From contig QUOL01000024.1 of assembly GCA_009761415.1 (NCBI GenBank), positions 248,001-312,000 on the forward strand: DNA of 64,000 nt, read 5' to 3'. The stretch's first letter is position 1. Each line of letters starts with the position of its first letter. A model generated the notes under the pieces. It was not told the DNA's origin. It saw nothing but the letters and a program-made list of their open reading frames with translations, and did not search any database. Below are positions 1-12,100 of this stretch, one piece after another. The translations under genes were made by a program, and so were the position numbers. The stretch is from Sarcomyxa edulis. Its lineage: Eukaryota; Basidiomycota; Agaricomycetes; Agaricales; Mycenaceae.

Positions 1-1309
1 CAAGAGACTAAGAAGATGAATCGGCTACATATCAACGGGTGGGATCACTATGGAGTCACTCACCAGGCGTCTTTCTGTTATTCCACGCACACTCTATCTG
101 TGTTCGAAGACGACTGAGCATAGCACACTGGCAGAAGGCTTTGTACTCACCTCAGCAGGCAACGTCAGAATCCAGTCATAGAATAGTACTGCACTTGCAG
201 CGACAAGGTAGTACTAGCCTCCGAGGTTAGTTTCTTCGGGTAATATGTGTCCACAAGTCACACACCTTCGTCGATTGGCTGAGCAGGTAATTGAATATGC
301 ATCAAGCAGGGGAAGACGACTACGAGACCACGTACAAATCGTATCCTATCTGAATTATCTCTGCATCAGAGAAACCGGGCATTCCAACGGAGGAGGATAT
401 AAGGGTAAGCGAAGCGAAATTGGGAAGTCAGTCAGACGAGATGGCGATATCGAGACAAGGGCCGAAGGCACCCACATCCTTATGAGTAGGACACTCGGAC
501 TTGTTTTGAGAAACGATCATGATGGCGCGGCCCATCAACGCCCAAGAGAGCCTGATTTAACACTACACGGCTTTGATTCCGAGCCAAGAAAGTGTATGTA
601 TAGACTGGCGGTGTAAGTGAGGGCGGTGCGCTGTTGATGAACTGAGACCTGTGAGCCAGTTTGTGGCTATATAGAGACTTACCTACCGATCAAACGTTAG
701 GATTGATAATATTGCCGGGGAAGACTTTCTTCCTCAAGAAAGGCCTACTTGATTTGTGGCGAAGGCGAGATCAGTGGATCAAATACAACATCAGAAACAG
801 ATACTGCGACACTGACCAGAAGATGGGACGTTGTTCGACTGATCCTCTTGATCTGCATTGTCGTCTGCCAGCAGGGGCAGTTCAGGCTCAGACTCGTAAA
901 CCGCTCTGTGGACGACTATGTAGAATGGCAAGCAATCTCTACCGACAGTTGCTTGCCTTGCCTGTCGTCAGGTGTACACAAACCAGTCACAGGTCTAGTC
1001 CAGGTTGATATGAAGAGGGGCAGACGACAGATGTTAGAGACTTAAAATGAATCGCACGTCCTATGTGCACATACACCGGATGGTTCTAGATGTGCACGGG
1101 TACAAAGTTTCCGGGCACTTCCGAGGAGACAGCATCGTGATGAATCGAAGCATCTATGATCTTTTGTTAGCTCGCTCGGACTATAGTCGCTTGGTTCTCA
1201 CGCAGAGGATATAGAACGGTCTGGATTAGCTGAACATCAGTATTGAAGTACCTGAGTACCTGAGACTGTTATAGAGGACGAGCTCAAGCAATATAACATG
1301 CGCATAAGT
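1..1309. other. Left flank, no gene recognised
   Basis: Only short open frames occur on both strands (for example about 123 codons from 245 and 98 codons from 749). None shows a domain, a codon pattern or an exon chain that I recognise. It is probably intergenic DNA or relic sequence outside the mobile element that begins at 1313. Confidence 0.4.
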
Positions 1310-1312
1310 AAT

Positions 1313-1400
1313 AGAGAGTTTGCGAAAGCCACCGGTGGCTGATGTAAGCCACCCATGGCCGGTTTTCGCTTGCGATTTTCAATGGCTTTTGAATGGCTTT
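1313..1400. repeat. Left terminal inverted repeat and subterminal motifs
   Basis: Starts AGAGAGTTTGC and holds AAAGCCAC, TAAGCCAC and two TGGCTTT motifs within 90 bp. The right end (21120-21182) shows the same terminal 11-mer in inverse orientation with AAGCCA and GGCTT motifs. Clustered subterminal motifs of this kind are usual transposase-binding sites in cut-and-paste elements. The segment also contains an imperfect palindrome around GCGAAA...TTTTCGC. Confidence 0.55.
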
Positions 1401-1922
1401 ACCCTCTTTCATAGTCCTATTCCTCTTCATCGAACGAATAGCTCAATTCTATTTCATCTCTAATTCATCACGAACCAAGCATAGAGCATCTTCCAGGTCC
1501 ATACTTCCCCATCGGAATGCTACCGTTCTGACCTGACACTGCGAAACAAGATAGTTTTCCAGGACAATAGCTGTATCTACCATGATGGCGAAGGACAGTT
1601 TTCTCATCATCTTCTGAACTATTACAATTACCCAGTGTTCTCCCATCTACGCTGTTGATGTTTTCCCCGTCCTTCGTACTTAAATCACTTTGTACTGCTT
1701 TCTAGTCTATGTCCTTCAGTACGTATCAAATATATTCTGGGTATGTTTTTAAATGCGTGAAATATATGTGTGAGGTCCATATTTTGGAGTCTGAGGTGAT
1801 GAGCATCACTCGAAGTTACGAGTGAATTGACGAGACTGCGTTGAGTATACTCGAACGTCCCTCGGGCAACGCTCGGGGATGTCAATTACTCGATTAGGCT
1901 AGTTAGCGGTAGTCTGTGGTAA
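1401..1922. other. Non-coding left arm of the element
   Basis: No counterpart to these 520 bp exists on the right arm, where terminal repeat and inner arm lie only about 20-40 bp apart. The left arm is therefore longer for reasons beyond the MITE. No coding sequence is recognised. Confidence 0.35.
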
Positions 1923-2526
1923 TTGGCAGGGCCTGTACGGGGACTCGAATTTTAAGGTCACGTGTGTCCGCGGCAATCTCCGGCTTCGGTTTTTTGGTGC
2001 GCGTCTCTCGCGTCGATTTGTACCTTTCCTCGAGTTTGGTCTCTCTATGCATACAAAGCTATGGCCATAACCCACCAAATCTGCTTTCACAACTCCCAGA
2101 CAGAAAAATAATCTCAATTTTCAGGTCCAAATTGGACCTCGGGCTCCTTCATTGCTTGATCTCGTTGAACCAGACTATCTCTTCATTTGCGGGTGCACAG
2201 ACCCACTATTTTATCAAAATCAATACTTACATTGGCTCCCTAGTCTTAAGTCTTGAACAGCCAACCCAGAGGGAGGACAGCAGGGGATCAAGGAAGAGCA
2301 GCACCAGCACTGGGAGTGATCAGGAGATAATATCAGCAGATTGTGCACGATTCTACCCCCGAATCAACATTGAATGCTAGTTTAAATTATTCTCTATCAC
2401 ATTTGTATCCTTGACTAGTATATAATAGACTACATTGCTCAGTTTTGGGTAGAAAAAAGAGACGATGAGACGTCGCGAGATCATCACGTGATCTTAAAAT
2501 CCGAGTCCCTATACAGGGCCTGCCAA
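1923..2526. mobile_element. MITE-like element, about 0.6 kb
   Basis: Imperfect inverted repeats of about 45 bp bound this segment. The left copy (1923-1965) begins TTGGCAGGGCCTG and reaches a CACGTG. The right copy (2485-2526) is its reverse complement with a few mismatches. There is no convincing coding frame inside. Size and structure fit a non-autonomous DNA transposon that inserted in the left arm of the larger element. I could not identify a clear target duplication. Confidence 0.6.
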
Positions 2527-2571
2527 TTGCGTCAGACTCTAATATCGTGATCGACTTTCATCACATCAGAT

Positions 2572-2767
2572 ATCAGACTCCTACCCATCCGTTATGGGAA
2601 GAGTTAAAAGCGAGATCCTAGGATATAGGTCGATGCTAGATCCTTCCTAATCGGGTTTATCTTATCTTATCGTTGTTTGTATGTTGTTTACTCTGAACCT
2701 TGTTTCTTTTAACTCTTCCCATAACGACTGGCAAAATTCTCGGTGGCGGTATGCGCATGTTTGGCTT
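2572..2767. repeat. Left inner inverted-repeat arm
   Basis: This stretch is repeated in reverse complement at 20877-21082. Outer and inner edges match nearly perfectly, and the centre matches with substitutions and small indels. Inside it, a 21-bp sequence starting CGTTATGGGAAG (2590-2610) is repeated inverted at 2706-2726, so the arm itself can fold back. Confidence 0.85.
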
Positions 2768-2853
2768 GCCTCTCGATCTACTCGTCGCCGAGGTGACCGA
2801 ATTACAACCAGCTTTCGTCTCTGCTCTATACTTTTACATTTGCGTCTATTCTG

Positions 2854-5146
2854 ATGTCCCAAACTCGCATGAAACATACAATGCCGGACAGTGATGAAGA
2901 GGCCCAGGCTCAGGTCGAAGCTATATTGGGAATTCGCCCCTGTCTCTGGCAAATTCGTGTGGCTCGCCATGTTTTAGCCATGGACGATGTCATTACTATC
3001 GCCCCTACTGGTGCTGGAAAATCAATGACATATTGGATTCCACTCCTCTACATTAAACATGGCATATCTGTGCTTGTAACTCCTCTTAAACAGCTAGGTA
3101 CACAATTTGTACAGCAGCTTTCTGCCAAAAATATCAGAGCCATCTCGATGACAGCTGGGAATGCAACAAACGAACTCTTTGAGGTGACTAGATACTCTAA
3201 AGCTTCTCCAAAATGTAGTGCTGATAAAACGACAGGAAATTGGCCGTGGCACTTATCGCATAGTCATTGTCAGCCCCGAGCTTCTGCTGAATGACAGTCG
3301 ATTTGATCTCCTCTGGGGCAAAAAACAATTTACGGACAAATTGATCAATGTAGTTTTTGATGAGGCACACGTTATAAGGGATTGGGGAGGCACATTTCGT
3401 GCAGACTATACTAAACTGGGCCCAATCCGGTATCTCCTCGGCCGTCGAATTGGCTACCATCTCGGGACCGCCACAATGCCACCTTCTCTACTTCCGGAAA
3501 TCAAACGAAATCTTCATCTTCGAGAAGACCGCACTACCATCATCCGTCTGTCCACAGATCGCCCAAACATCTTCTACCGCGTACAAAAAATGGTTCATCC
3601 AGTCAACTCGTACCACGACCTCGCATTCCTCATATCCAAGACCTTCAAACCTGGGGACCCATCTCCACAGAAATTTCTTGTGTTCTTCAACTCTCGAGCT
3701 GAAGCACAAGCCGGTGGTCAGGTTTTGCGTGAGAGACTGCCGGAAGAGTTGCGAGACAAAATTAAATGGTTCCATTCTGGTATGACGGACGAGTTTCGAC
3801 AAGATCAAATGTACGCACTTCAGATTGGAGATGCCTTCGGCCATGCCGCCACTGATGCAGCAGGAATGGTACGTTATCTCTTCTATTTTGCTTGGTCAGA
3901 AGCTAATATAACCTCAGGGCATCGATATTCCTGATATCAAATTGGTTGTACAGTACCGTGTACCTCGTTCCTTGAGTACCTTCATACAAAGAGCAGGGCG
4001 TGTGGCTCGGAACCCGAATATACAAGGAACCGCTGTACTGCTTGCGGAGCCGTGCTTTTTTGACGAAGAAAAGGAGAAGGCTGCTCAGAAGGCTGCTGAA
4101 GCATCTGAACGAGCGAAAAAGAGAGTAGCAGAAGGGCAATTTCAGCCAGCATCCGCAAAACGTACAAGACGTACGGCAAACGCACACTGGTCACGCCAAA
4201 ATCTCACGACCGAGGGTGCCTCGGGGTCAGAAGCGGTTGCTACTGGGAGCGACGATCCTCGTCTAAAAATCGAGAAAGCTATGGACGATTTTATCAACGC
4301 GGATCGACGAGAAGAGAGGTGTCGGCGGAAAGTTGCAAACAACCATTTTGGGAACATCGATCTACGTAAGTCTTCTTGATTTGCCTTTTTCGGTCCATCA
4401 AGAAAGAACACTGATCTTATCGCGCATTTTCCCAAGCACCTGTCATTGACAAAGAGTGCTGTCCTCGTTGCTCCCCTCGAATAGCCGTATTTTGTTGTGA
4501 TCTCTGCAATCCAGAGCACGCTATACTCCCTCTATCAGAACCTTACAAAAAACCACCTCGTACAGCCTCCAAATTCATGCCGCCGTCTTATGACCGAGGC
4601 TTACCTGAGAAGAACTTGCGCACAGCTCTTATCGCGATGCGCAAGCAACTCTTCGAAGAGACGGCAAAAGGAGCAGATTTTATTACTCCACAGGCACTCA
4701 TGTCTACCAAGCTCTTAGAACGGATTGTCGACCTCGCTCATTATCAAAAACTCACTACCATCGACAAGCTACGAGACCAAATCACTTGGGCCTTTCTAGA
4801 TACGTACGGAGTCAAAATTGTTGGTCTTGTACAACAGTTTTGCCCTCCCCCGCCTCCATCTTTACCATTCACCACAGTCCCTCTCCAGCCCCGAGCCCAC
4901 AGTGGACCGTCTTCTGCCAGTAACCAACCCACAGGTGCGGGTAGTTCTACTTCTGTCAAGAAACCAAGAACGTGCGGTGCCTGTGGTGGTGTCGGTCATA
5001 ATAGTACGTGATCTCTGGCTCTCCACGACGCGTACTTAGCCATGATATTGATTTATTGACCAGGAAACAACAAGAACTGCCCTGCCTTCTCTGGTCCTGC
5101 GACAAAGTCTACTAGCGAGAAAGAGAACTCGGATCCTTCAACTTGA
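2854..5146 (+). CDS. RecQ-like DNA helicase with C-terminal zinc knuckle
   Basis: ATP-dependent 3'-5' DNA helicase of the RecQ/DEAH type, nuclear by family. Exons 2854-3183, 3236-3868, 3918-4365, 4437-5003 and 5064-5146 give 686 residues with an open frame. Motif I is APTGAGKS (residues 50-57), motif II FDEAH (151-155), motif V TDAAGMGIDIPD across the exon 2/3 junction, and motif VI QRAGRVAR (345-352). A cysteine cluster (CCPRC, then CCDLC) follows, and a CX2CX4HX6C knuckle sits near the C terminus (Cys650, Cys653, His658, Cys665). No motif is lost, so it looks intact. It is shorter than housekeeping RecQ proteins and lacks an obvious HRDC domain. Its stop lies 37 bp from the ancestral stop of the convergent DUF6589 gene. 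The location inside the inverted repeats suggests it is element cargo, perhaps serving replication or excision; that role is inferred. Confidence 0.85.
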
Positions 5147-5463
5147 AGGTATACATCTATTTTTCTGACCACACCCGATGATACTAATCAACACCGATAT
5201 CATTACCAGTTGGAATGTCAACATCCCTGTGGCGAATATATACATTTACATTTCTTTCTTTCTTCTTACTTACTTTCAGGCTCGATATTCTGATGTCACG
5301 ACTTGTCACGTTTCCTATCTCCATTTCATATCTCCGTAGCTACTCATGTAACGCGCTGTGACGCAAAGAATCACTATCATCTTATCTCTTACCATCACCT
5401 AACTACGCTCTAAGCTCCAATCCCTGGTCTAACACCCCGCATTGTGGGCAGGGGCTTTACCTT

Positions 5464-5471
5464 AGGTGAGT
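5464..5471 (+). promoter_or_regulatory. Candidate splice donor in the LTR leader
   Basis: AG/GTGAGT is a near-ideal fungal donor. Together with an acceptor at 14254-14255 it would make a spliced RNA that carries ORF2 first and drops gag-pol. The pairing is inferred from sequence only. Confidence 0.4.
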
Positions 5472-5527
5472 AAACGTTCTTCGAAGCTACTGATCTTCGT
5501 CTAGGAAAGGGAAACGGATTGGGAATC

Positions 5528-5594
5528 GACTTCTCACGGATTGCCTGAGAAGTCAGAGATCACGCCGGCGTTCACGGATTGCCTGAACTGGGCG
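5528..5594 (+). other. RNA hairpin pair, leader of gag-pol
   Basis: Hairpin 1 (5528-5554) has the stem GACTTCTCA/TGAGAAGTC, nine pairs. Hairpin 2 (5563-5594) has the inner stem GTTCA/TGAAC plus an outer CGCC/GGCG. Both enclose the same loop CGGATTGCC. The loop can itself form two G-C pairs below an AUUG tetraloop, with the leading C bulged. A second pair with the same loop and other stems precedes ORF2. Confidence 0.75.
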
Positions 5595-5700
5595 TGTTCT
5601 CGCGAATCTCCTCCCTGTCTCCCTTTAGTGCTCGCCAGCTAAACGTCGCACTCGAATCGTGTCCCTTAAATATTTGTGGGGAACTCGTACGACCACCACA

Positions 5701-5722
5701 AAGGTGGACAAATCCGGACACG
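5701..5722 (+). other. Candidate primer-binding region
   Basis: Directly after the LTR, AAGG is followed by TGGACAAATCCGG. TGG is the usual start of a site complementary to a tRNA 3' CCA end. I cannot assign the tRNA from the sequence alone, and the 4-nt offset is slightly large. Confidence 0.3.
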
Positions 5723-6119
5723 CTACGACGTCCTGGCCGGCCATCCTACGAACGTACAGAATCTGCGTTCAATCCTAGTATATTCCTCCGATTCTACCGA
5801 TCCGCGTCCGCGCGGACATTTCAATCGATCTCGACTCACGGAGTCTCGTATACCAGCGCTAGCAGGGCCTAAACCCAAGCCTAAGCGTTCGGCGCTGCAG
5901 AAAGAACCGCAACAGTCGGTGGAGGAGGAGTTAGCCTCCAGAGAACACCAACAAGCCTTATTTCTCGCCCGTTTGGATAAGCGTCCACTACGATCGAGGA
6001 CTTCACTTGATCCGAGAGAGAGGTTCGACCTAGGTTCTTCATCGGACGAAAGCTTCTCAACTCCTAAGTCCGGAAGGACCCCCCTCGAGAGAGTTCTGTT
6101 CCCATCGGCTGAAGGAGGT

Positions 6120-9100
6120 ATGTCGACTACGGTCACAGCAGCGGAGGAATTGCCAGACGGAGCAACCTTGCCCCTACGGGGAGGGAACGGCTTCCCTCCG
6201 GCGGTGGAGATGGCGCCGTTGCGCTTTGAATTCCATCATGAAAACGAGACGACTCCGTCGACCTCCTCCAGGATAGCGTTGCTTGTCAAAAAGAAGACGC
6301 TGGTCAGGAAAGATGTGGTCGACTATGGGCTTTCGAAGGCGTCGTCGAGACCTCGCTTTTCGTTGGAACCTAACTTAGGGCAGACCCTTGAGGAAACAGT
6401 TAAGCAGATGCAAGACCTCTGTAGAAGAGCGTCTGCGGCGGTTTCCGGTCGAGTCTCGTATTTTCTTATTGACCCTTATGATACGTTCATGTCGTCCCTA
6501 AAAGGATGCGAGACGCTAGAGGAACTCAGCGTAGCTTGGAATTCGATCATTGTTAGATTGGATTTGGCTCAAAAGTATTTCGACAAATATAATCGAGAGT
6601 TCGAAAATCCTGATTCCATCGAGGCATTCTCGCCCGCTTCCACTATTCCCGCGACGTATGATCCGTTGCCTGGATCTCCTAACCCAGTGAAGAGAATGAC
6701 CTACCTGTATAGGAACGTTCCTCACCTAGCGAGTCGCCTAACAAACGAGCAACGGACGGCTCTAAGTGAAGGGAGTCTTATCACTGAGGTGATCGCTCCC
6801 CCGTCTCCTCTCCTACTGGCGTTCCCTACAAGGGAAACGGAGTCAGTCCCAACAGCGACTTCGCATGATGCATTAGGAGATCAGCAAGAGAGAGTTTATA
6901 GGGCTAGGACTAGCTACAAAGCTGGAAAGGAGTTCCAATTGCCCGAAGACGATTCGGGCGTCACGCGAAGAACGAAAACGGGTCGTCGAAGTGTGGCGTT
7001 CGAACCTACCCGCAACGTCGGGATAGGAGGTAGGAATCCTGAAGGTAGGAGACAGTCGGGAGTGTCCGCCTACTCTACCGCTCCAGATACAACGTCAGCA
7101 GGAATAAGCGTACCATTACTCGGAGAAAGGACTCAGTTTAAGGATGAGAGGTCTTTCTTTGCCAAACCGCCATCGGGCGAGAGAAGTGATTCCCCTTGGC
7201 AACAAAGAGATACGTTGTGGGGAGCTGCTACTCCGTTCGGCTATGGCAAACCCCCAGGTGGAACGGGTTATGGGCAACCGCGTAAAGAACCCTACCAAAC
7301 GACGTCCAGAGATTTTAGGAATGAACCCCCTGAGAGGAAAACATCAGAAGACGATGCGGACTCCAGTAGTACGGAACGAAGCTATTTTGGCACGCCTATG
7401 GATAAGGGACCACGGTCCAAGTCCACACCTGCCGCGCCTAGCGATCGCGAAGACCTCGGTCCCAGCGGAAGCAGAGTTCCGCAATTCCCGAGTAACGAGA
7501 ACAATTCGTACAACGACGATTCTCGACCGTTCAGGGGAGAGGGAAATGACCCCCCTGGGGGATACGCCTTCTCGGGTTACGAGGATTATTCGGCGCCGCC
7601 TGTCCCTCCGCCTCAACCAGCGATGGGAGGTGGTGGAGGTGGTGGAGGTGGTAATGACCCAGGCCCGCCAGGAGGCAATGGACCGCCGGGAAACAATGGA
7701 CCACCGAGAGGGAACGGTCCACCGGGAGGGTTTCCTCCTCCATTCGGTCCGCAAGGCGTGCCAGGAGGTCAACATTCTACCAATCGACAGTCGACGATGT
7801 TCGCTCCCTATGGGACCGTTCTTCCTACGATCAAGCCGGAATTGAAACAAGACGATCTACCTACATGGGATGGAGATTTCGGCACGGCTATTAGGTACTT
7901 CTGGGATGTGCAAGAAATCGCAGCCCTGGGAGGTTGGATGCCGCAAGCCCTGGGCTACTGGCTTTGGAAGAAGCTAGAGCCTGGATCAGACATTCAGAAC
8001 TGGTGGCAGATGCTGGATCCAGGGAGAAAAGCGTTCATGAGAGGTCACTACCTCAATTACTTGGAAGTTATCAAACGAGAGTATTTGGGGAAGAGATGGC
8101 AACAACGAATGAACCTGGAGTTCGGGCAACAAAGATTCCGTCAGAGAGGTCACGAGACAGAAACCCCGCAAGGCTTCATTACTCGCCGAATAATGTACAC
8201 GCGGATGCTGGCCGCCGCGGACAACGGAGGCCCAATGGAAGTATACGTTATAATGACACGGGCTCCGCTTTCGTGGCACACAATCCTGAACTTGGAAACG
8301 ATAGTCGATTCCGCTACTCTGTACTCCCGAGTGGTCGAACAGTCGGAGGCGTTGGCGTTCGCGGCTCGAGGGTCGTCCTCCAACGTAATTACCACTGAGT
8401 CATTGGCTGGGCAATTGCGTCGGTTGGGCATCGAAGTCGACTTGAAGTCTAAGTTCGCGGGGCGTCGCGCGAACGCGGTTCAAACCTCCGGAGAAGATAT
8501 GGTGGAACTTGGGGGGGAAGACGACAGCAATCTGGAAACTATCGTCCAGACTTTAGCCACCGACGACCATGTCATTAACGAGGCGTACCAGGCTCTCAAG
8601 AAGGCCCGACTACCTCCTAAGGGAGGATATCCGTTTCCGAAGAATGACGCGGTCACTACTCAAATGGGTCGCTTGCCCCCTTCGCCTTGCAAAGTCTGTG
8701 GGAGCAAGAATCATTGGGACAAGGAGTGTCCCAATTGGAACGTGTACCTGGAGCGTCAAAGGCGGTCAGCCAATCTGGTAGCGTCCCGCTCCGATGAGGA
8801 CGAAACTATCTACTCCAGTGCTTACGGGGTCCTACTGAATCGTCGCCTTACGGAGGAGGATCCTCGGCAGGATGGCGTCAATCGATCGGGTTTTGAATCG
8901 GCCTTTCCGCCTACCTCTGAAGCAATGGAGAGCTTCTCAGACGAGGTGACGGGATATAAGACCGAGGAAGAGGTAGTGCGGGAACGTAGACGCAGGACAA
9001 CTTCCTTGGAGGAAGTAGAGGATGAGTCCTGGGAAACGTACAGACGCATGCCCAAAGCTGAACGTGGATTGATAGACGCGGAAGACGAGAGCCGAGGACC

Positions 9101-12100
9101 AAGCGAGTATGGCGAGGAGGAGACGACAAGTCCGCGGAAAGCAGCATATTCCTCAGCCACGGAAGTCAACGAGGAGTATTACTGGAAGAACGACGGGTCG
9201 ATGCCTGGGGAGTCAGTTGGAGTTTCTTCGTCCGACACGGAGTGGACAGAAGGAGAAGATGTCGCGCCCGAGTCGGTCGCGCCCCCAGTTTTCAACGTTA
9301 ACGAACACCCGACCCCGACTGAGGACGATGTTCCTGTTCGAATTCCCAAGCGCCGTTATCGACCTTCCGGGAGTTCTGCGGTGGGAGTGTCGGTGCTGAT
9401 GACCAAGGGATGGGTTTCGAGTGTCAAGGACGCTCCCGTCGAGCTTCGCATTGACTCGGGAGCTGATGTCAGCTTAATCTCGGAGGAGTTTTACAACTCG
9501 CTGCTCTCGCCGCCTTCTATCCAGCAAGGGCTGAAAATGCAGCTTTGGCAGCTTACTGACAAGACTTCTTCGTTGAAGGGATACGTGACCATTCCCATCT
9601 TCATGAAAACGAGTGAGGGAGTGTTGGTAGAGACTGAGGCGGAAATGTACGTCGTTCCGGGCATGACAGTGCCCGTTCTCCTGGGAGAGGACTATCAGCA
9701 GACGTTCGAGTTGTCAGTCGAGCGTAATGTGGAAAGAGGAACTCATCTGCTATTTTCTCGGACCCCTTACGCAGTCCCGGTAGAAGGAGCGACCAAGACG
9801 CAAGACTTTGGCAGAATGCGTCAAAGTGCTTATATGACATCTCACTTTATACGCGCCAAGCTTCACAGGCGCAACAAGGCCAAGCGCCGCCAGTTGAAGA
9901 GGAGAACTGCGGAGGAAAGGTCCCTAGTCCGCGCCGCGTCCGACTACAAGTTGAAACCTCATGAGTGCAAGCCCATTCTGGTCACCGGTGATCTCGGGGA
10001 AGAACGCGACTGGTTGGTGGAGAAAACTCTTCTAGCGGGAAACAACAACTCGTATTTCGCAGTCCCAAACGTGCTGATCTCCGCCTCAAAGCCGTGGGTC
10101 CCCGTATGCAATCCTACTGATCACCCTCGATACATTAGAAAGGGAGAGGTCATAGGAAGTTTGAAAGATCCGGCGGAGTACTTCGATTCTCCGCAGTCGC
10201 AGGATCACTTGAATCTGCTTAGTTGGGAGACCCTCCGCATTAGAACGGTGCTGGAGGCTAGCCTGAATGTCATGAGTACTTCCGCCAGCGATCCTTCCCC
10301 TCGAGCTGATTCTGATATCGGTGCTTCGGACGAAGACTATGGGCCCAAGACTGCTGCTATGCCGGATCCGGAGGATCTCCCTTCCTCGGAGATGAAGTCT
10401 TCGGTGGATGTGGGGGATATACCGGAACATCTTCGCGCTCAAGTGTGGGAGATGTTGGAACGTCGCAAAGGCGCTTTCGGTTTTGACGGTCGACTGGGTC
10501 ATCACCCCGCACGAGTACACATTAGGACGGTCGACGGCCAGGTCCCGATCTCTGTCCCAATGTACGGCACCTCTCCGGCAAAGCGTTTGGTCATCGACGA
10601 GCAGATTGACAAATGGTTCTCTCAGGGAGTCATCGAAGAGTCCCGTAGTCCATGGAGCGCCCCAGTGGTCATCGCCTACCGGAACGGGAAAGCGCGCTTT
10701 TGCGTGGATTATAGGAAGCTCAACGCGGTCACCATCCCCGATGAATTCCCAATCCCTCGACAATCAGAGATACTCTCGTCCCTTTCGGGAGCACAGGTCT
10801 TGTCTTCATTGGATGCTCTCTCCGGATTCACTCAGTTGGAAATGGATCCCGACGACATTGAAAAGACCGCGTTCCGAACGCATCGCGGTCTCTTCCAGTT
10901 CAGACGGATGCCGTTTGGCTTGCGCAACGGGCCTTCTATCTTTCAACGTGTTATGCAGTCCGTGCTCGCACCGTACTTATGGATATTCTGTCTGGTATAC
11001 ATCGACGATATCGTTATCTATTCGAAGACCTTTGAGGATCATATACAACATCTGGATAAAGTTTTGGAAGCTATCGAGGGTGCAGGCATAACTCTGTCCC
11101 CGAGTAAATGTCATCTTTTCTACTCCTCGATCTTGCTCCTCGGTCACAAGGTGTCCCGCTTGGGCTTGTCTACCCACTTGGAGAAGGTGCGCGCTATCCT
11201 GGAATTGGAGAGACCAACGAAAGTTAGTCAGCTTCAGACATTCCTGGGTATGGCTGTGTACTTCTCGGCGTTCATACCCTTTTACGCCTCAGTTTGCTCT
11301 CCTTTGTTTCAATTGCTGCGACAGGGCGCTAAATGGAATTGGGGTGCGGAGCAGGAAAGAGCGTTCAAGTCCACTAAAGACGCTCTACGGACCGCCCCTG
11401 TGCTGGGTCACCCCATCGAGGGCCTGCCGTACCGCTTGTACACGGACGCTTCGGATGAGGCTCTGGGATGCGCGTTGCAGCAAATTCAACCTATCCTGGT
11501 CCGCGATCTAGCTGGTACGAGGACCTACGACCGTCTACGTAAGGCTTACGATGCAGGATTACCCCCTCCGAAACTCACCGCGACGTTGTCGACGAAGATC
11601 GACGACAGCCCTAGGAGCGACTCATGGGCAGACCAGTTTGACGACTCGGTCGTCCACGTGGAGAGGGTTATCGGATACTGGTCACGAACGTTCAAGGGCG
11701 CCGAAACACGATACTCCACGACGGAACGCGAGGCCCTCGGCGCTAAGGAGGGTTTGGTGAAATTCCTGCCCTTCATTGAGGGCGAGAAGGTCATCTTGGT
11801 GACTGACCACTCGGCGTTGCAGTGGGCACGGACTTATGAGAATGCGAATCGTCGCCTGGCCGCGTGGGGAGTGGTTTTTGCAGCCTTCCCCGACCTGGAG
11901 ATCGTACATCGACCGGGTCGTATCCATTCCAACGTCGACCCACTCTCTAGGCTGCCAAGGGGGGCTCCCGTGCACACATCTCCCCGCGTGGACTCTGAGA
12001 TCCCTATCGTGACCGATTCTTCTCGGGTGGAATCTCTGGAGCGACCCTTCTCCAGCGTCTCCCCCGCGAAGAGAGCTACTTTTGTGGCTTGGGAACTTGA

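Larger units (their letters stand above)
5228..5700 (+). repeat. 5' LTR
   Basis: 473 bp, TGTGG...CCACA. It holds a strong splice-donor-like AG/GTGAGT at 5465/5466 and two hairpins with the loop CGGATTGCC at 5528-5594. The 3' copy at 17005-17477 shows no difference that I can find. Confidence 0.96.

Noticed and set aside
5528..5594. Hairpins as a transcription terminator
   Set aside because: No U-tract, and the identical loop on differing stems before both ORFs fits a leader signal better.
7344..7850. Antisense frames of up to 168 codons inside gag
   Set aside because: Arg/Ser-rich mirror frames of a GC-rich coding region; no motif and no independent support.
10086..10763. 225-codon antisense frame in pol
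   Set aside because: Shadow of the reverse transcriptase region.
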